A DNA stretch of 42,565 bases from Rhodospirillales bacterium Ga0074136 (lineage in GTDB: Bacteria > Pseudomonadota > Alphaproteobacteria > Acetobacterales > Acetobacteraceae), in contig LNEW01000123.1 in assembly GCA_001464375.1 (NCBI GenBank), positions 1 to 42,565 of the forward strand. The letters are read 5' to 3'. The first letter of the stretch is position 1. Every line of letters begins with the position of its first letter. Below are positions 39,889 to 42,565 of this stretch, piece by piece. A program made the position numbers and the translations under genes. The notes under the pieces are model-generated. The model saw nothing but the letters and a program-made list of their open reading frames with translations. It ran no database searches and had not been told where the DNA came from.

Positions 39889-40356
39889 TCAGCGGGGCGG
39901 CTGCGCGACGCAGCCTTCGGGCGGTGTCGAAGGCTGCGCGACGAGCAGCGCAAGGAAGGCGGGCGCGGGCGCATCGGCCGACAGCGGTGAGAGGTCGGTC
40001 GCGTGCAGCGACACGCTGCCCTGCGCGATCACCTCGCGTGTCGCGGCACGCGCAAGCAATTCGCGCGTGGGTCGCAGCACGACGGCGCGATGCCCGTCCG
40101 GCAGGCCAGGCAGGCCATCGAACATCACGATCGCCACCGGCTGCGCCCAGGGGACGTTCGACGGCAGCCGGTCGAGATGCCGCGTGAAGGGCGCGAAGGC
40201 GCAGGATGCGGCACGCAGCGATGCCTCCAGCGCCGCGGTCGCGGTCAGGCGATGGACGGCGTCACGGGCTTCCGCCGGCGCCTGCGCCGCGGCCGGGAGC
40301 ACGGCTGCCGCGGGTGCAGCGATGGCGCAGAACGCCAGGGCCAGCACCCGCCGCAT
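39889..40356 (-). CDS. Exported protein of unknown function
   Basis: A 155-residue protein with a signal peptide (MRRVLALAFCAIAAPAAAVL, then PAAAQA). The mature part has an Ala-rich helical start, then SCAFAPFTRHLDRLP, VAIVMFDGLPGLPDGHRAVV and a Pro-rich end with a second Cys. It is probably periplasmic. The last 50 bp of the gene contain an 11-bp inverted repeat. It lies 8 bp after the SDR gene and 17 bp before the acyl-CoA synthetase, so all three may be one operon. I do not recognise the family. Confidence 0.68.
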   Translation of the reverse strand: MRRVLALAFCAIAAPAAAVLPAAAQAPAEARDAVHRLTATAALEASLRAASCAFAPFTRHLDRLPSNVPWAQPVAIVMFDGLPGLPDGHRAVVLRPTRELLARAATREVIAQGSVSLHATDLSPLSADAPAPAFLALLVAQPSTPPEGCVAQPPR

Positions 40357-40364
40357 CCGGGACC

Positions 40365-41279
40365 TCAGATCGGATCCCAGCAGAACACGTCGCCGGAGCG
40401 CTCGAGCTTCGAGAAGCCCTGCGCCAGCGACGGCAGCGCGTATTCGGCGATGGCTTCCGGCGTCCAGCCTTCCGAACGGTGCACCGACTTGATCGGGCGG
40501 ATCTGGCTGTAGACGAAAAGCTCATTCATGCGCGGAGAGAAGATCTGCCCGGTCACGTCCTTGGCCGCGTCGGAGGCCAGGAACACCGCCAGCGGCGCGT
40601 TCTTGTCGGGCGTCATCTGCATGATGCGCTCGACGCGGCGCTTCTGTTCCGGCGTCTCAGCCGGGATGGTGCCGGTCATGCGCGACCAGGCGAAGGGCGC
40701 GATGCAGTTCGACCGCACGTTGAAGCGCGCCATGTCCAGCGCGATCGACTTCGACAGCCCGACGATGCCGATCTTGGCCGCCGAATAATTCGCCTGGCCG
40801 AAATTGCCGATCAGCCCGGAGGTCGAGGACATGTGCACGAAGGCGCCCGACTGCTGCTGGCGGAAATGCGTCGCCGCGGCGCGCGAAACGTAAAATGACC
40901 CCGACAGGTGGACGGCGATCACGCTGTCCCATTCTTCCGGCGTCATGCGGTGGAAGATCTGGTCGCGCAGGATGCCCGCGTTGTTCACCACGATGTCGAT
41001 GCGACCGTAGTGGTCCATCGCCGCCTGCACGATCTTTTGCGCGCTGGCCCAGGTGGCGACGCTCTCGGCCGAGATCTCGGACTGGCCGCCATTCTGCGCG
41101 ATGATCGCCTTGGTCTGCTGCGCGGGCGTGGCGTCCTGGCCCTCGCCCGACACGGAGGCGCCGACGTCGTTGATGATGACGCGGGCCCCCTGGCCGGCCA
41201 TCATGATGGCGATCTCGCGCCCGATGCCGTTGCCGGCCCCCGTCACGATCGCGACCTTGCCCTCGAGCATGTTCGGCAT
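40365..41279 (-). CDS. SDR-family dehydrogenase (3-hydroxyacyl-CoA dehydrogenase-like)
   Basis: A 304-residue short-chain dehydrogenase. VTGAGNGIGREIA forms the cofactor loop. NNAGILRD, MSSTSGLIG and YSAAKIG give the catalytic set. The NAGILRD wording and the extended C-terminus (to KLERSGDVFCWDPI) resemble the dehydrogenase unit of multifunctional beta-oxidation enzymes. It would then oxidise 3-hydroxyacyl-CoA, which suits the acyl-CoA synthetase two genes downstream. The ATG at 41279 has no exceptional ribosome site (GAGGGA upstream). Confidence 0.9.
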   Translation of the reverse strand: MPNMLEGKVAIVTGAGNGIGREIAIMMAGQGARVIINDVGASVSGEGQDATPAQQTKAIIAQNGGQSEISAESVATWASAQKIVQAAMDHYGRIDIVVNNAGILRDQIFHRMTPEEWDSVIAVHLSGSFYVSRAAATHFRQQQSGAFVHMSSTSGLIGNFGQANYSAAKIGIVGLSKSIALDMARFNVRSNCIAPFAWSRMTGTIPAETPEQKRRVERIMQMTPDKNAPLAVFLASDAAKDVTGQIFSPRMNELFVYSQIRPIKSVHRSEGWTPEAIAEYALPSLAQGFSKLERSGDVFCWDPI

Positions 41280-41348
41280 CAGGCATTCCCTCCGTAGGTT
41301 TCTTGCCGCGACGGTTCTAGACCCGGCCCCGCGGGCCGTGAAGCCGGG

Positions 41349-41376
41349 TTGCCGCTGCGCCGTGCCGGCCTATACA
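41349..41376 (+). promoter_or_regulatory. Possible sigma-70 promoter for the NitT/TauT-type ABC operon
   Basis: TTGCCG (4/6) and TATACA (4/6) are 16 bp apart and end 28 bp before the GTG start of the ATPase gene. It is the only good pair in the 125-bp divergent gap. Confidence 0.45.
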
Positions 41377-41404
41377 TGACGCAATCAGGAATGAAGGGGC
41401 TTCC

Positions 41405-42172
41405 GTGGCGCTGGTGACGCTGGAGGGCGTGGGCAAGACCTATCGCGGCCGCACGGGCGCGTGGGAAGCGGTGCGCGACTTCAGCCTGGACCTGGCGGAG
41501 GGCGAGTTCTTCTGCCTGCTCGGCACCTCGGGTTGCGGCAAGACCACCGTCCTGAACATGGTGGCGGGCTTCGAACAGCCGACCGCCGGGCGAATCCTGC
41601 TGGATGGCAAGCCGGTCGAACGCCCTGGCGCCGATCGCGGCGTGGTCTTCCAGGGGCATGACAGCCTGTACGACTGGCTGACGGCGCTGGACAATATCGG
41701 CTTCGGGCTGCGCCTGCGCGGCCTGGGGCGGGGCGAACGGCGCGCCAAGGCCGACCACTACCTCAACATGGTCGGGCTGACCGGGCAGGGTGCCAAGCAC
41801 CCGTCGGAACTTTCGGGCGGCATGAAGCAGCGCATCCAGATTGCGCGCGCGCTGGCCAACGACCCGCGCATGCTGCTGATGGACGAACCCTTCGGCGCGC
41901 TGGACGCCATGACGCGCGCCGTGCTGCAGGGCGAGCTGTCGCGCATCTGGGCGGAGACCCGCAAGACGGTGCTGTTCATCACCCACGACATCGAGGAAGC
42001 CGTGGCGCTTGCCACGCGCGTGGGCGTGATGAAGCGCGGCCCGGGCGGCACGCTGAAGGCCATCATCCCGGTTGATCTTCCCTTCCCGCGCGAACGCACC
42101 AGCGACGCGTTCATGGCAGCGTTCCGCCAGGTCCATGCCCTCATTCACGACGAGATCCACGGTGCGCACTGA
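41405..42172 (+). CDS. NitT/TauT-family ABC transporter ATP-binding protein
   Basis: A 255-residue ABC ATPase of the nitrate/sulfonate/taurine branch. Walker A is LLGTSGCGKTTVLNMVAGFE, the Q-loop GVVFQGHDSLYDWLTALDNI, the signature LSGGMKQRIQIARALA, Walker B MLLMDEPFGALDAMTR, and the switch His is in LFITHDIEEAVAL. The GTG at 41405 has AAGGGG before it; the ATG at 41391 is out of frame. It is encoded ahead of an overlapping permease gene. The binding protein is not in the window, so whether the cargo is a sulfonate, nitrate or pyrimidine precursor is open. Confidence 0.91.
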   Translation: MALVTLEGVGKTYRGRTGAWEAVRDFSLDLAEGEFFCLLGTSGCGKTTVLNMVAGFEQPTAGRILLDGKPVERPGADRGVVFQGHDSLYDWLTALDNIGFGLRLRGLGRGERRAKADHYLNMVGLTGQGAKHPSELSGGMKQRIQIARALANDPRMLLMDEPFGALDAMTRAVLQGELSRIWAETRKTVLFITHDIEEAVALATRVGVMKRGPGGTLKAIIPVDLPFPRERTSDAFMAAFRQVHALIHDEIHGAH

Positions 42173-42565
42173 CCGGTTCGCCGTCGTCGCGGGCTACATC
42201 GCCGGCTTCGCGCTGCTGTTCCTGGTCTGGCACCTGGCGGCGGCCTTCGTGGTGAAGTCCATCCTGTTCCCCGGCCCCTGGCCGGTGTTTGAACGCGCGC
42301 TGGTGCTGATCGAGGACAACATCCTCCAGGAACAGATCGTCGCGTCGATGCGGCGCATCCTGCAGGGCTTCCTGCTGGGGAGCGCCATCGGCATCCCGAT
42401 CGGGCTCGCGATCGGGTCGTTCAAGCCGGTGCGCTGGCTGCTCGAACCCTGGACGGAATTCTTCCGCTTCATTCCCGCGGTCGCGATGATCACCGTCGCG
42501 GTGATCTGGTTCGGCATCGGGGAGGAGAGCAAGATCTTCCTGATCGCCTACACCACGGTCTTCGT
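42135..42565 (+). CDS. NitT/TauT-family ABC permease, N-terminal part (partial)
   Basis: The first 143 codons of a SsuC/TauC-type permease; the frame is open to the right edge. A first membrane segment (VVAGYIAGFALLFLVWHLA) is followed by LFPGPWPVFERA, then GFLLGSAIGIPIGLAIG and FFRFIPAVAMITVAVIWFG, which are typical of this family. The start is unsure: ATG at 42135 gives a 38-bp overlap with the ATPase gene, and GTG at 42162 gives an 11-bp overlap. Neither has a good ribosome site. The protein forms the channel for the ATPase before it. Confidence 0.85.
   Translation, partial: MPSFTTRSTVRTDRFAVVAGYIAGFALLFLVWHLAAAFVVKSILFPGPWPVFERALVLIEDNILQEQIVASMRRILQGFLLGSAIGIPIGLAIGSFKPVRWLLEPWTEFFRFIPAVAMITVAVIWFGIGEESKIFLIAYTTVF

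Overview
The window is 42.6 kb of very GC-rich, gene-dense DNA with about 46 protein genes, one of them broken. It has no rRNA, tRNA, CRISPR array, prophage or insertion sequence that I can see. Tctc/Bug-type receptors, IorAB-type molybdenum hydroxylases, a four-cysteine FNR, Sox proteins and many acyl-CoA enzymes suggest an alphaproteobacterium, most likely an Acetobacteraceae (Roseomonas-like) soil or water organism. That placement is inference from gene content and composition, not from a marker gene.

Layout. 1-5.8 kb: tail of a DUF6134 protein, an Fe-S (PhrB-type) photolyase, a creatininase-family amidohydrolase, PPK2, a metallophosphoesterase, and a class I photolyase broken by a frameshift. 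5.9-14.7 kb: a Bug receptor, a beta-CASP ribonuclease plus SDR pair divergent from an FNR regulator with an FNR box between them, OxyR, a DUF533/TerB protein, a probable 3-sulfinopropanoyl-CoA desulfinase, an rRNA methyltransferase and rpmJ. 14.8-15.4 kb: an rpmJ terminator, a 25-bp tandem repeat array and a small secreted protein. 15.6-22.9 kb: one long same-strand run, glcD-glcE, then an IorAB-type molybdenum hydroxylase followed closely by soxX-soxY-soxZ-soxA. 23-27.8 kb: a lipoprotein, tartrate dehydrogenase, a small His/Cys protein behind a perfect operator-like palindrome, DUF1622, an Asp/Glu racemase and two TSUP exporters. 27.9-35.8 kb: an acyl-CoA ligase, rhodanese, DUF3237, a second Bug receptor and an amino-acid ABC transporter interrupted by an opposing MORN-like gene. 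35.8-42.6 kb: Nudix, nitroreductase, ASCH, ADP-forming acyl-CoA synthetase, a secreted protein, an SDR and the start of a NitT/TauT-type ABC operon.

How it may fit together. Several genes touch sulfur: the desulfinase would release sulfite, SoxXA and SoxYZ handle thiosulfate-type sulfur on a carrier protein, TSUP proteins often export sulfite or organosulfonates, the rhodanese moves sulfane sulfur, and the acyl-CoA ligase resembles DmdB. The most unusual unit is the IorAB-SoxXYZA run: it has no soxB or soxCD, it is joined to a molybdenum hydroxylase, and its SoxY ends in a non-standard carrier motif. Whether these genes act in one pathway is inference; they are spread over about 18 kb and several transcription units.
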